DNA of 64,000 nucleotides from Ruania suaedae (GTDB lineage: Bacteria > Actinomycetota > Actinomycetes > Actinomycetales > Beutenbergiaceae), in contig NZ_CP088018.1 in NCBI RefSeq assembly GCF_021049265.1, positions 310,001 through 374,000 of the forward strand, given 5' to 3'. A program made the translations under genes and the position numbers. The notes beneath the pieces are model-generated. The model was not told the DNA's origin. It saw only the letters and a program-made list of their open reading frames with translations, and ran no database searches. Below are positions 63,399 to 64,000 of the stretch, in pieces (position 1 is the first letter of the stretch; each line of letters opens with the position of its first letter).

Positions 63399-64000
63399 AT
63401 GAGCATGACGGACCAGACGCGCAGTGATCTCCAGCGCACCGAGCTGGAGATCGGCGGGATGACCTGCGCCTCCTGCGCGGCCCGGGTGGAGAAGCGCCTC
63501 AACAGGCTTGAGGGAGCCACTGCCAGCGTCAACTACGCCACCGAGAAGGCCCGCATCTTCGCGCCGCCGACCCTGAGCGTGCCGGAACTGATCGCCGCGG
63601 TCGAGCAGGCCGGTTACAGCGCCCAGGAGCTGCGCCCAGCCGGCAGCCGGCCAGAGAGTGCGGCGCCCGCTTCGGCTGTGCCCGAGTCGCCCGAGGACGC
63701 CCGCGACCCCTCAGCAGCCCACGGTCTCGCCGCGATGCGCCAGCGGCTGGTCGTCAGTGCCCTGCTCTCGGCGCCAGTGATCGTGCTGGCGATGGTGCCG
63801 GCCCTGCAGTTCACCTTCTGGCAGTGGCTTTCCCTCACCCTGGCAGCGCCGGTGGTGGTGTGGGGCGCGGCTCCCTTCCACCGCGCCGCCTGGACCAACC
63901 TCAGGCACGGCGCGGCCACCATGGACACCCTCATCTCCATGGGGACGATCGCGGCGTTCACCTGGTCGCTGTGGGCGCTCTTCCTCGGCAGCGCCGGAAG
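63399..64000 (+). CDS. Copper-translocating P-type ATPase (partial)
   Basis: The first 200 residues of a P1B-type ATPase that runs past the right edge. An N-terminal heavy-metal-associated domain ELEIGGMTCASCAARVEKRL (metal-binding Cys pair CxxC) is followed by an Ala/Pro/Ser-rich linker (about 75-105). The first membrane helices follow (VSALLSAPVIVLAMVPALQF; WLSLTLAAPVVVWGAAPFHR; TLISMGTIAAFTWSLWALFL). The GMTCASC motif and the MDTLISMGT block indicate Cu+ export of the CopA type. GGAG precedes the ATG; an ATG two codons later is possible. Confidence 0.92.
   Translation, partial: MSMTDQTRSDLQRTELEIGGMTCASCAARVEKRLNRLEGATASVNYATEKARIFAPPTLSVPELIAAVEQAGYSAQELRPAGSRPESAAPASAVPESPEDARDPSAAHGLAAMRQRLVVSALLSAPVIVLAMVPALQFTFWQWLSLTLAAPVVVWGAAPFHRAAWTNLRHGAATMDTLISMGTIAAFTWSLWALFLGSAG

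Overview
This is a high-GC chromosomal window from an actinobacterium, most likely of the order Micrococcales. The signs are frequent GTG/TTG starts, 4-bp ATGA/GTGA gene overlaps, LPXTG-type wall-anchored proteins, an F420-type nitroreductase-like protein, a GPP34 protein, a DUF222/HNH protein and a MarR-controlled carotenoid operon. No tRNA, rRNA, CRISPR array, prophage or complete insertion sequence was seen. It looks like an ordinary chromosome rich in carbohydrate and cell-surface functions. Two genes run off the edges: crtI at the left and a copper P-type ATPase at the right.

Layout. 1-3.3 kb: carotenoid operon idi-crtE-crtB-crtI with a divergent MarR regulator. 3.3-6.0 kb: a membrane exporter-like protein and a NarL-type two-component pair. 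6.0-8.2 kb: a GH42 beta-galactosidase. 8.2-8.9 kb: the only intergenic stretch over 300 bases; it holds several long hairpins and then an array of about seven TCACCC units spaced about 11 bp apart that looks like an extended PHO box. 8.9-14.7 kb: a co-oriented surface cluster (von Willebrand A protein, three proteins with SipW/TasA-type signal peptides, a SipW-type signal peptidase and an LPETG-anchored protein). 14.6-19.3 kb: a nearly complete non-phosphorylating L-fucose pathway with its GntR regulator. 19.3-26.5 kb: glpD divergent from a DeoR-led cluster of an RpiB-type isomerase, HAD-IIA phosphatase, FGGY kinase and glycerol-1-phosphate dehydrogenase-like enzyme, probably a polyol route. 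26.5-35.2 kb: assorted genes (luciferase-like oxidoreductase, two CPBP-type membrane proteins, GPP34, YceI, GH172, SRPBCC, amidohydrolase, DUF421).

35.2-41 kb holds the most striking gene: a secreted, wall-anchored 1855-residue protein joining a GH92 mannosidase module to a purple-acid-type phosphatase. The usual GH92 general acid Glu is replaced by Gln, as I recall for enzymes that remove mannose from mannosyl-phosphate caps, and the gene is preceded by a three-unit PHO box. Together these suggest a phosphate-starvation scavenging machine for fungal phosphomannan: uncap, then dephosphorylate. Both PHO-type boxes in the window precede surface-protein loci, so the SipW/TasA cluster may belong to the same regulon.

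41-47 kb: two paralogous lipoproteins, a DUF3558-like lipoprotein, a photolyase, a Ddn-like protein and a fused dihydroxyacetone kinase. 47-51 kb: GH65 with a beta-phosphoglucomutase. 51-57.7 kb: a BCCT transporter, a secreted lyase-like multidomain protein and a DeoR/LacI hybrid regulator. 57.8-64 kb: HNH protein, a 42-residue acidic protein, an ECF42-type sigma factor with its YCII partner, alanine dehydrogenase, a cation diffusion facilitator and the start of a copper ATPase behind a CsoR-like operator.
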